DNA of 64,000 bases, taken from the NCBI GenBank assembly GCA_029948255.1, contig JALIZF010001868.1, positions 124,001 to 188,000 on the forward strand, given 5' to 3'. Below the pieces are notes generated by a model. It did not search any database. It was not told where the DNA came from and saw only the letters and a program-made list of their open reading frames with translations. This DNA comes from Telmatactis stephensoni (lineage: Eukaryota > Cnidaria > Anthozoa > Actiniaria > Isophelliidae). Both the position numbers and the translations under genes were made by a program. This document shows positions 1-10,500 of this stretch, piece by piece (the first letter of the stretch is position 1; the number at the start of each line of letters is the position of its first letter).

Positions 1-205
1 AGCAACCCTTGGTCCCTTCTCCTAACAAACTCTACATTTTTAACCTCCCATAAGTGGACCAAGCAGACAGCAAACTTCAGTCCCTTCTCCTAACAAAATC
101 TACATTTTTAACCTCCCATAAGTGGACCAAGCAGACAGCAAACTTCAGTCCCTTCTCCTAACAAAATCTACATTTTTTAACCTCCAATAAGCAGACACCT
201 CTTGT
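1..205. repeat. Tandem repeat, about 68-bp unit, about three copies
   Basis: The window opens inside a direct tandem array. The phrase gtcccttctcctaacaaa starts at 12, 81 and 148, and each copy is followed by aacctcccataagtggacc and aagcagacagcaaacttca. The copies are nearly identical, and the third degenerates near 190. The left end lies outside the window, so the full copy number is unknown. Confidence 0.85.
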
Positions 206-1274
206 CAGGAGTGGACACCAATTTCGGTCCTGAGGGTGTTTAAGCTTATATAAAAACAAGGAATGACCTACATGTAAATATAATACGCTTCAATGATCCT
301 TCAGTGAACTACGTTGACACTCAAAATACCTTACAATAATCAAGTTACATTAGAACCAGGATTTGTACAACATAAATGATTATAACTTACTGCTTGAGTG
401 CAATGATTCTATACTACAACAGATCACACCTTTTGAAAATTAAATCATTTCACCGTCAAAATTATGACGCAGGAAAATAACGTTTACATTAAATTTTCCT
501 TAGCTTCTATTTTACTACTGTAAAACTAAATGTACGGTACTTTTAGCGAGTGTCTTTTATGCACGCATTTTCAACATGCAGTACATGTACAAGCATCTAG
601 CAACAGTTCATTAATTTAACCATTTACTTACCAATCAAGGCCCCTTTTCCACCAAAAGACGCTGTCCTTTCAATTATGTGTTCCCCATCAAACTCACCGA
701 CGTGTATACGGTTTTGTTTGGACATATCAACACGTAAAATATCACAATTTTACCACTCGATGAACCCCTTCACTGGTATTGAGTTTTGGGAAAACTAGAG
801 AATCGCTTGGTGACCAGGCTCAATCAATAACACAGGAAACCCAACAAATAAGGCAAAAGGTTGTTCAGATTTTCGCTCTTTGGAAAGCGCAGGGAATAAT
901 AAACTCGAAAATAAAGCAAAGCTTTTACTGCGGTTTTCGATATTCTGCGAACTATGACCTTCAAACAGTGCGTTGGAATTTGGTTATTCGCTTCCGCCCA
1001 CCTCAACAAAACATCGAAAAATCAATACTAAAAGTTCCTAAAATCCTACCAAATGACCAAATTTGATATTTAGAGAGTATATATTAGCAGAAACTCATGA
1101 GTTTCTGATATTAGCTATATTATCATTTTGGTATTAAACGTTCTTCGTATTAGTGATCTGATTTACTTTTGATTGACAGAAGCAAAAATGCAAATTAGCG
1201 GTTGACGTTTGAAAGTCAGAGCCGGTCGCAGAATACCGAAAACTGCAGTAAATGAAAGATGAAAGAGTGACAAA

Positions 1275-1350
1275 AACAAACAAACAAACAAAAACAAACA
1301 AACAAACAAACAAACAAACAAACAAACAAAAACAAACAAACAAACACACA
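1275..1350. repeat. (CAAA)n microsatellite
   Basis: Runs of caaa with occasional aaaac interruptions cover about 75 bp. The minus strand reads as an FVCLFVCLF-type open frame, which is a by-product of the repeat and not a gene. Confidence 0.9.
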
Positions 1351-1786
1351 AAGCTAAGAAACAAAATCAAAATCCTGCTGGAAAGTAGTGATAAGTAATA
1401 CACCAAAACACGCAGCCATATTGTTGAAATTTAAAACTTTTAATTCCTTTAAAAATAGTTGATAGAAAAATTGATTTCATTTTCACTAATCTTTCTATTT
1501 TAAAATGGAACTAATAATAAATACAATTTGGTTGGAATTTTCTTTTCAAGAAAATAAGGCCCAGGTAAACAGACTGGCCTATTCACTTACACTATAAAAC
1601 TTACGACATAGTTATTATTTATAGTATTATTTATAGTATCGATAATTGACACAATATAAAAGGACGAATAAGTGCCTCTAAAGCGAACTTCGACTGACAT
1701 CTCCTCCTTGCATGGCCATGGAAGACGAACAAATGACTAGTATACAGTAGTACTAGTTTTGACCATATTGTGTACCCTTTTCTATC

Positions 1787-1862
1787 GTTTGTACTATAAT
1801 TAAATTTATTTTTCCTGAAAAATCGTTTATACTATAATTAAATTTATTTTTCCTGAAAAATC
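1787..1862. repeat. Tandem duplication, about 37-bp unit, two copies
   Basis: The sequence actataattaaatttattt followed by ttcctgaaaaatc occurs twice back to back with almost no divergence, so the duplication is recent. Confidence 0.85.
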
Positions 1863-2469
1863 TCTCAGGTGCATACGATGTGCACTAGGGTCCCCTCCCT
1901 CAACTGATACCAACTAAAGAATACCCACCCCTTTATTTTTTCCCGCGGAGTGGAGGGGTACGTAACGGTTGTACATAGGCTAAAAATGGATAGCTGAACA
2001 GCCAAAACAAATGACATTTTACAAGAAACTGAACAAAGACACGTTTCCTCTCTATAAGGACAGATTCGCGAAATAACAAAGCCATTATAGATCCTACACC
2101 CTTGCGACATCCATTAGACACGATACCGTCAAAAATACTGCATGATTCTTTCTATTTAAATTATGTTTCATTTAAGGACCGGACGAACGATCCAACCTTT
2201 TGCTGCAATATTTTCTAAAACATCGTGCGCAACAGTTGCATGGGTTTAGGATGGAGTTCTATTTCTCCAACATTTTCGGCAACGTTGCGCGCCACATTGC
2301 AGGGGTGAAAACATGGTGCAACTGTGTTGCGTGCCGTGTTGCAGAAAATATTGCACCGTGTGTCGCGGCTGTAGTAGCTCAAGAGTTCATAGCAAAAATT
2401 AATATAATTTTTAAAGCTAATTGATTAGTATGACTTGAGTGCTAGTCAAAATGCAATAAGCTTTTCCAT

Positions 2470-5400
2470 TTACTCAACAGGAACGATGTATTTAGAGTTC
2501 CAGTCCCTCTCAAACACCGCTTTCAACTGCCGTCGTATACTAGTCTTGCCTTCTGATTGGTCCTCTATGACGTAACCAATACCCCCCGTGAAGAGGAAGT
2601 AGTCAGCTGCCCAGTTAGACGTGCCAATATACGCTGACTTGTCTGTCACCATGAACTTGTCATGGTTAACGCGCGAAAACGGGATTTCTGCTTGGGCTTT
2701 GGTATAAATTGGAACTTTGAAGAATCGCTGTTTAAAATAACAAGGAATTGTTAAGGTGATTCCTCTGTTTTGCCACCGCGCATGTCTACCGCGCATGGTT
2801 CAAAAACGGCACAGAATTACGACTTTGTCAGCATTTTCATTCAAATCACGACTATTATCTTCTACTAAAATGCTTGCTTACTCTGAGTCGGTGGATTTAT
2901 TTCCGAGACCCGACAGACTTATCATCGAATTAGCTGGAATGCATCGAATGTTCGTGCGAAATCGATAAAATAACTTTGTGTATGATGTACAATATTTTCA
3001 AAACAAGCACGGTGACCCACTCGTTTTTCTTAGCTACGAGATGAATAACTCAAATCTACAAAATATCCAATTTATAGCGATTTTTATTGGTACGATCAAT
3101 AATAGAGGAATCACCTTAAATGTGAAAAGGGTTTACTGCAATGACACCGTGCAGCTTGGATACCTTCTCCTTTCCGAGGAGAAGACTATTACACGTATAC
3201 GTTTTTTAGTGTGACGCCCACCTTGCATTCGACTCTGGGGGTGGGGTGGGGGGGGGGGGTGGAGAGGGGGCAAAATAGAACTCTGGTATCCAGGGTATTT
3301 TGATCCTCTGGATAGATTAAAAAAAATCAAATGACCAGAGGGCGCGCACTTTTATGCCTATCAGCTCAAAAAAATTTCGCCAAAAAAGGTGTCAATTGTT
3401 ACCTTCTTCTTATGAACTTTTTTTCATTTTGATGTAACTAAAATGATGTAAAAGAGTAAAAGGAAACCGGAATTTTGAAATACGAAATGGGTCACTACGC
3501 TGGCTTTCAAGTAATTTTGAAAAGCATCATCATTCTCAGGCAAAAAACGGCACTTCAAAGTGAACTGGAGCAGGTTTGGCAAAAATCAATACATATCGCT
3601 CAAAGTTTAGACAAATGTCCCGAATTGTGTTCTTACACATAGTTTGAATGAAAATGCTCACAAAGTAGTAATTCTGTTATTTTTGAACAATACACAGAAA
3701 AGAGTGCAGCGCAAAGCTAAGTAAACGCTTTAATGAACTAATTTTTCAATCTTACCGTTTCAACAATGGAGCCTTTGGAACCATTAATGGCTGACAACGA
3801 TTTCAGGAAGTTCTTTAGATCTGATCGAGTATGTTTCCACAGACCTGCTAAAAGCCTTACAACAACACCACGGTCAAAGGCAGCTTTGCGTAGTGCATCA
3901 TCAATAACTGGCCAATATCTAAAAAATAAACCCAAAGCAATGGATTTTACTGCAATTTTCAAAACCATGAGAACTCAGACATCCAAGCACTCAACTGGTT
4001 TTTGCCATTTTCACTTCCTTTAATTATGACCAAAATGATAAACAATGATCTTAAGCACTCTTAATACTGTACTTTACAAATAATTCAAAATACTCTTTAG
4101 ATAATATATTATAGCTCAGACCATATTTCTCTTCTGTATTTCTTCATTATTTTGGTTTTTGATTTTGATTGATGGAAGCTAAATCGGGAAAAGACAGTTG
4201 ACTGTTGGGCTGTCTGAGTTCGCATGATTTTGGAAATTTCAGTAAGTTATTGTCAATATCGCGCATGATTTCTTCATGCACTTGATGAGATGAAGAAGAA
4301 GTCAGAAAAATTCTAACAGCTATGGCAGGGGTGTAGCAAGGCCTGAGTAAAAGGGGGGAGCGGGCAGTCAATGTAAAGGTTAAATTTCAAGGTCCAGTTC
4401 CCACCAAAAGAATGTTTTGGGACAAAAGTACGTGGGAATTTGTCCATCATCAACAAACAAAAACAAACTTTATCCAAGTGCGGAGTATACTTGAGATAAC
4501 ATTTGAACATTGTGAATTAAATTAAAAGTAAAACTTTATAGTGATATCATTGGCATCATCCTTCACATCAAGAGTCAAGTCCAAAATTAGCACCATCGCC
4601 CTGCTCTTTACACCACTGGGCTATGGTTTTAAATAAGACCTGGAAGTCGCTTTACACATGAATGACAAATATAACAGGAATACAATTGACTTACGTGTTA
4701 TTTTCCTCATAAAGCGTAGTCGGGAAATAATCCATGACTTCAACATACACAAATTTTTGTGCATTGTTTATGATGTCTAAGATAGCATCAATATCAACTG
4801 TTCTGCCCGATGGGCAAAGCTCCTTTGGAGATGACGATAAGTAGATATTGCTACTGTATGAACCATTAATGGTAATGTTGGCTGGGGTGGCTGTCAATGA
4901 ATCACTGCATTAATAATATTGACTGCTGATAATAGAGAGGGGATGGAAGGAAGGGAGAGAGGAATGAGAGAAGGAAGGTTGGCAGGAAGGGAGGGAGGAA
5001 GGAAAGAAGGGAGGAAGGAAGGAAGGAAAGGAGGAAGAAAGAAGGAAGGAGAGAAGGGAGGGAGAAAGGAAGGGAGGAAGGAAGAGAAGGATAGGTGACA
5101 GATAGAAGACAGAGGGAGATGGAGGGGAAGAGAAGAAAAAAATGAAGCAAGAAACACACCATATCTTTTATTTCCTTTCTGCATATGTGGAAGTCATGGT
5201 CACATTATTTCTTCCTTTTTCATTTCCTTCCACTTTCAGCCTTTCCCTACCCCCATCATTCTCCTCAACCTCCAATTATCTCAGTCTTTTATTAGGCAGT
5301 GACTACCGTATTGATAAGTCTACTTGATTTTCACTCACCTATATTGATGCTAGTATTATACTTGCTTGGCCAAGGGTTGGGTATGCTTGACTTAGGTGTT

Positions 5401-7301
5401 GCTAGCATCCAATATGCTTCAAATATCTTGGATATGTCATTTACAAGACAAGAGCAGTTGTATGTCATGAAACCAAGTTCTTTAACCTGATTCAAATGAT
5501 GAAAAGGTTGAATGTTTCACTGAAGCTGTCATAGACTAGGCGCAAAACTGAAAAAGTCGATCGCAAAAAGTGCAGAAGGCATTTTAGGGTAGAAGCTGGT
5601 AACATAACTATTCTAAACTAATTTTTCATGCTGAATCCGAATATGACAGTTACCAAGATGTATATTTCTGTAATCTTATACAATGTAAATGACATGATTT
5701 GTGAATTACTACTGTCATTTCATACTAACAGCTTTTTCATGTAATTCCAAAAGTTCACAAACTCAAAAACAATGACCATAGCTGGAAAGAGCACATCAAA
5801 ATCAGTAAAACTGTTGTGATGTTTGAAGGATATAAGTTAAAAGATCAAGGAGATATGAATTTTCAAAAATCGAAATTTGTTGGTATCTCTTGCATAACAA
5901 CAAGTGTTTTCATACACTAATAGGATAATAGAATAGAATATATAAGCTGACAGTAAGGCCCCTCTGTTGCAACAGCTGAGATGAATGCTTGAAAAGCTGT
6001 TGCAACAATAAGTATATTTGGACCACTGTGTACAAAAGGAAGTAAGCTAGTGATCAAGTTATAATTTCAGTCCTTTTCAATTTATTATCTTATAGCTACA
6101 GAGCTACATGCACACCTATTTTTTAGTGTACTCCCACTTTGGTGTACCACAGGAAGCCCAATAATTACCTGTGTAAGTGATCTCCAATCTAGGTTGGCAC
6201 TTCCAAGATAAAAATGTTTACCATCAACGACCCACATTTTAGTGTGCAAAATCCCACCATGGAGAAGTCTTCCTAGATTTAGACTACGGACTTCTGCAAG
6301 ACCAAGTTTTGCTAACAGCTTTGTGTCTTGATTCTTTTTAGGGTTAGAGTCATATGTCTCCACTATTCTAATCTTAACTCCTGGATAATAAAGAAAAGAA
6401 AAAAATAGTGAGAACCTTTTGACAAAGTTCACCTCTAGTATTCGTTCATGCCCTTGGCAGGCCTTGGCAATGTTTGGAGTCCCTGTATACACCTATTTCA
6501 AAAAAGGTTGTTGTATGAGCGGTCTCAAGTCTATGTGACTAGACTGAAAAGGAGTATGGGTAGTTGCAAAATTTTAATCTTTTTAAATTGTGGTCTTGAT
6601 TTTAGCATCAGCAAATGAAGCTTTATGGTGTATTAGGTCATGGCAAGCTGAAGTTGAATTATGGTATGGTTTTATAGCTCTAGTAGTTTCTACCCATACT
6701 CTCTTTCGGGTGAGTCGCGTAGGCTTTTGCCGACAACGTTTATTGAAATAGGTGCATATCTTATCTGCAACGTTTCCTTTCACTATGAGGAAACTCCATC
6801 AAATTTACCTCTTTTGCCTGCCAAGATAAGCTCATTAAAAAGGGTCTCTCCCCACGCTGTAGAAGGATCTTTCGTCTGTGTATCAATCCCTCTCAAGGTC
6901 CAATAAGATGATGCTATTTCCAGGGACGTATCAGCAGAGCGTAAAATGCTCAGCAGCCCGCTAAAAATTGTTGGGTGGACAACTTCGTAGCTTGGGAAGG
7001 TCAAGTTTTCGGGAATACTCTCGACTATTCCTATGCTACAAGAATCTTTACAGGCCTTTGAATTCCACAGGTTATCTTCTCTGTGTAAAGTCTTTGCTCT
7101 CGTGGTTATGTAGGTATGCAAAGCTACCACTGTTATAATCACGCAGGCAAGGAAGAACAGAAAAGCAAAGACTAAATATTTGGATTTAGGGTTTTCCTTC
7201 TTTGCAAATGAAAACTCTACTGAATTCTTCATGCTTGTGTAGTCCCCTAGCGATTTGTCCCATCGATGTGGATGCTGTTCTCGTCTTTCACTAAACATCA
7301 T
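2470..7301 (-). CDS. PLD3: PLD3/PLD4-like phospholipase D family protein, six coding exons, 489 aa
   Basis: The coding exons on the minus strand are 7301-6809, 6380-6169, 5486-5339, 4890-4695, 3918-3756 and 2727-2470. All junctions are GT-AG, phases match at every join, and the total is 1470 nt including the stop. Residues 1-41 are a short cytosolic tail and 42-63 one hydrophobic segment, giving a type II signal anchor as in PLD3/PLD4. The first HKD motif (HTKMWVVD) puts His210, Lys212 and Asp217 in exon 2. The second (HDKFMVTD) puts His426, Lys428 and Asp433 in exon 6. Family landmarks YNCSCL, FEAYW, CPSGRT and GTSNW are present. Human PLD3 is 490 aa, so this copy looks full length and intact. 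Known family members are endolysosomal 5' exonucleases for single-stranded DNA or RNA, and PLD3 has also been linked to BMP lipid synthesis. Activity here is inferred from the motifs. Assignment to PLD3 rather than PLD4 is not settled. The introns hold MITEs and a GGAA microsatellite. Confidence 0.93.
2751..3119. mobile_element. Nonautonomous DNA transposon bounded by TTAA, in PLD3 intron 5
   Basis: The left end reads TTAAGGTGATTCCTCT at 2751 and the right end reads AGAGGAATCACCTTAA up to 3119, a 16-bp perfect inverted repeat enclosing 369 bp. The outer TTAA could be a target-site duplication of the piggyBac or Kolobok type. Related inverted sequence appears near 3640-3700. No transposase frame is visible. 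Confidence 0.7.
3233..3262. repeat. G-rich homopolymer tract
   Basis: A run of G broken only by single T residues lies within PLD3 intron 5. Such runs are often mis-sized in assemblies. Confidence 0.7.
4925..5105. repeat. GGAA/GGGA polypurine microsatellite in PLD3 intron 3
   Basis: About 180 bp of almost pure purine on the plus strand (aaggaagg, gggaggaagg and similar) lies just upstream of exon 4 on the gene strand. In the transcript it is a long pyrimidine tract shortly before the exon 4 acceptor at 4891. Leucine/proline/serine-rich open frames over it are artefacts. Confidence 0.85.
6489..6760. mobile_element. Pair of MITE half-ends in PLD3 intron 1
   Basis: At 6489 tacacctatttca begins a segment ending in ggagtatgggtag near 6561. 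At about 6690 ctacccatactctctttcgg begins the opposite end, which runs through gagtcgcgtaggc to gaaataggtgca at 6756. The same two end sequences occur at 12809-12980 in the reverse relative order. This looks like two insertions, or an element and its rearranged copy, of one small inverted-repeat family. Confidence 0.6.
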
Positions 7302-7589
7302 CGAATCTTATATTGTTTCTCACATGTTTGTCACAAGGTGTGCTGTAGCGGTTTGTACCAGGCGTTCCTTCCTGCTCAAAATATTAAATAGGGAGGGGAG
7401 GGTAGAAGGGTACCCAGTAGACTCAGGTAAATGAATCGATCATGTCAAAGAATGAACCAAATAAATCGTAAAAATGCTTGAATTACTATGATTATACCCT
7501 ATGCCTCCTAAAAGTAGTTTTTGAATCCATATTTTTGCTTTTTAAAAAATATCAAACATTTAATATTTCAGTCAGATCAGACACCCAGA
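7302..7589. promoter_or_regulatory. Shared divergent promoter region between PLD3 and NKAPD1
   Basis: The PLD3 start codon (7301, minus) and the first in-frame NKAPD1 ATG (7590, plus) are 288 bp apart and face away from each other, so both promoters must lie here unless non-coding first exons sit farther out. No TATA box is evident. A weak acceptor-like ttcag at about 7567-7571 leaves open an upstream non-coding NKAPD1 exon. Confidence 0.55.
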
Positions 7590-10500
7590 ATGCACCGTGT
7601 TATTGAGAATCCAAGATGGCGGTTGCACGTAAGTTTATCGACAAGAAACTGCCTTCACAATGTAATACGAAATACAGATGCTCATAACAAGGTAGATTTT
7701 AAAGATCGAATAATCTTATTATGTATAATTTTCGTGTGGATAAAAAAATTAAAGGTTATCTTACTAGATTTGAGAGGAACGTAGAAAAATATGTCTTGTA
7801 GATTGAAAATTTTCGTAAAATCATCAATCTAAACATTCTATTTTGTTTTATATTCTTGAAGATTCAAGAAGAAAAAGAAATGTGGAGACTCCATAAAATT
7901 AGCAAAGATCGTAAATATGAAAAATCCCCTTCAGAGCGAAGGAAACGAAAGTATGTGAAGCTATATCCCTAACGAATATAACTTTAAAGTTAACGTTATT
8001 AAATTCAACCACTTAGAATTTAACAAACAGATTCCATTTTGCGGTGTGTATGTACTGTAAGCGATGCATAGATGGCGTCAAAACGTCACGAGAAGAAGTC
8101 GAGTGGCGTGACTGTTGTTCTCACCGCATTTTGACGTCTTCTATGCACATAGCTGCCAACCCCCAAGGCTTTCGTATCTGGAGATCAACATTTTTTCCTT
8201 AGAATTGGGTCGATTTTCACGCTCAGTGGGGGGGGGGGGGGGGGGGGGGGTTGGAAAGACGATTTTTCAAGAACGATAGACGATATTTCAGTTAAAATGG
8301 CCGCGATTTTAGGGTTCGAGCGATTATCCGGGAGATTTAGGTCTTTATCCGGGAGACCGGGAGACGAGGCCCAAAATCTGGAGACTCCCGGATTATCCGG
8401 GAGGGTTGGCAGCTATGTATGCATCAATTAGAGTAGACAAGCACAGCAAAGTGGAATCTATTTGTTTTATACGTCTAGCCGTTTCTAATAGAAAGTGAAA
8501 TGCTGCGAGCAGAAAACAGCTGGTGTATCCAAGTTAGCAGAACTGTTCCCCTAAAACTCACGAAAGTACACCACTTTGTCTGATATATCAAATGTTTCTT
8601 GTTTATCTCCTGTGCGTTGTGTGACGAACACTGCTAGTTGACCTTCAATATTGAACTACAGAACATAATTCTCCAGGATCAGTGTCGGACACACACAGTT
8701 GAAAATATTTAGCACCTTGAGTAAAGCAATTTTTCAAGCAATCACAAACGGCTAGCGTTGGCAATGATTTAATAAAACTAACTGACTACGACAACACAAG
8801 TTTTAGAAATGTACAAGTACATTTTATTCAAATATATTGCTTTTTAAATAATCACAAACAGTGTTAGCAATGATTATAAAACTACTAACTGATTAAAGTT
8901 TGTTTAGGAAAGGATGTGAATTGCTCCCTGGCAGCTAAAAGAGTGCTTGATAAATATCTGACACATAATTTGCCTTGTATTAAATGACATTGTATAGAGA
9001 ATGCATAAATATATGTGGATTTAACTGAACTACTGAGAATAGCCTGCGTAAAGAAAGCAAAATTTCGATTCACCAGAAATTTTAGCGATATCGTGTGGCT
9101 TTCTAAAGAGATTTTACCTCTTTGAAGAGGAGAACATTGGAATGGAACTTTATATCGTCTTGCTTTCAATCGAGCGTACAACGGGGATGAAAAACTCATA
9201 AAAGGACATTGTCTTTCCTGAGAAATATCACTAAACAGTTCATGGCCTTGCTGAACACTTCCACAAATACAAAGCAGGATTCAGTGGATTCCCGGGGTAT
9301 GATAAATCTGAATAACAACGACAACTTAGCTAGAAAACAAAGACTCCAATCGCGTGGTCAGCGATAATTCCAAGCATATTTTGATGACGTCACAAATCAT
9401 CGTTCACTCTACCTACATACCTGAAAAGATCCACTTTGAAACCACATAATATTGTGCCCAGACCCTCTCGGCGAAATCGAAACAGGAACTCCGTCAAGAT
9501 TAGTGTCGCTGCTCGCTGCGCTCACAGCAATAATATTCATGAAACATTTCAATCAATTAGAGTGCACCTTAAAGATTTAATGACACCGCCTATACATGTG
9601 TACTGTAATTACACATGGTTCTCAACCAATCAGGGCATGCGTAATATACCAAATATTAGATAAATCTGAATAGACATAACTTATTATAATTAACTTAAAA
9701 ATTATTTATCTTAATTTTGGGGCTGAGGAGGGGAGGAAATCTGAATAGACATAACTTATTATACTTAACTTAAAAATTATTTATCTTAATTTTGTAGAAG
9801 GTCAAGTGAAAAAACATCAAGAAAAGATTCATCACCAAAAAAGAAGGGAGATACATATTGGATGAAACAACTTACCAGCTATACAGACTCACTGGCTGAT
9901 CGGTAGGGACAATTATATATATTAACTCTAAGGCTAAATGTATAGGTCCCAGGGCACTTAATCTAAAAATAGTTGGGTTTGTTTTTAGCACCACACCTTA
10001 GTAACAGGGTATGAATGGGGCCAGGAAGGGGGGGTGGGGAGGAGGAACTTTTGTATTGGGATGCTCCATCTGGGTTTTCAACCCCTTACCCTTTAATATA
10101 TCAAATGCTGCCAAGAAAGGTACCCCTTTTGTATACCTAGACGAAAAGATACCCTGGCCTTTTAATGTATTTTGGCGTAAATAAACTGTAAAAATGGCAT
10201 AGTCACATACAATGTAAAGCACAGCTGCAGCAGGGTTTTTGGATGTTTTATAGACATCACAGCACTGGTATGTCATGGCACGAAGTGGTCTGTTTCACAA
10301 TCACCAAAACTGCTCCAATCAAACAAGCAACATTGATAGCAAAACTGCATAACTTTATGTAGACATGCACAATATTTCACTGTTGCAGGTAAAATTGTGT
10401 ACCGACATGCTTTTTTTTATATTTAAGATGGGGACATAATGGCTACAAAGAACTTTATCCTGAAGAATTTGAAGACAGTGATGACAGTAGTAGTGAGGAA

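Larger units (their letters stand above)
206..2469. other. Intergenic region downstream of PLD3
   Basis: No convincing gene is visible. Short open frames on both strands (for example 779-1066) lack family resemblance and plausible splice partners. The stretch holds a CAAA microsatellite, a short tandem duplication and otherwise unique AT-rich sequence. The 3' UTR of the minus-strand PLD3 gene must lie in its right end, but no strong AATAAA signal on the minus strand stood out. Confidence 0.6.

Noticed and set aside
1134..1406. Cys/Phe/Val-rich minus-strand frames
   Set aside because: They are produced by the CAAA microsatellite.
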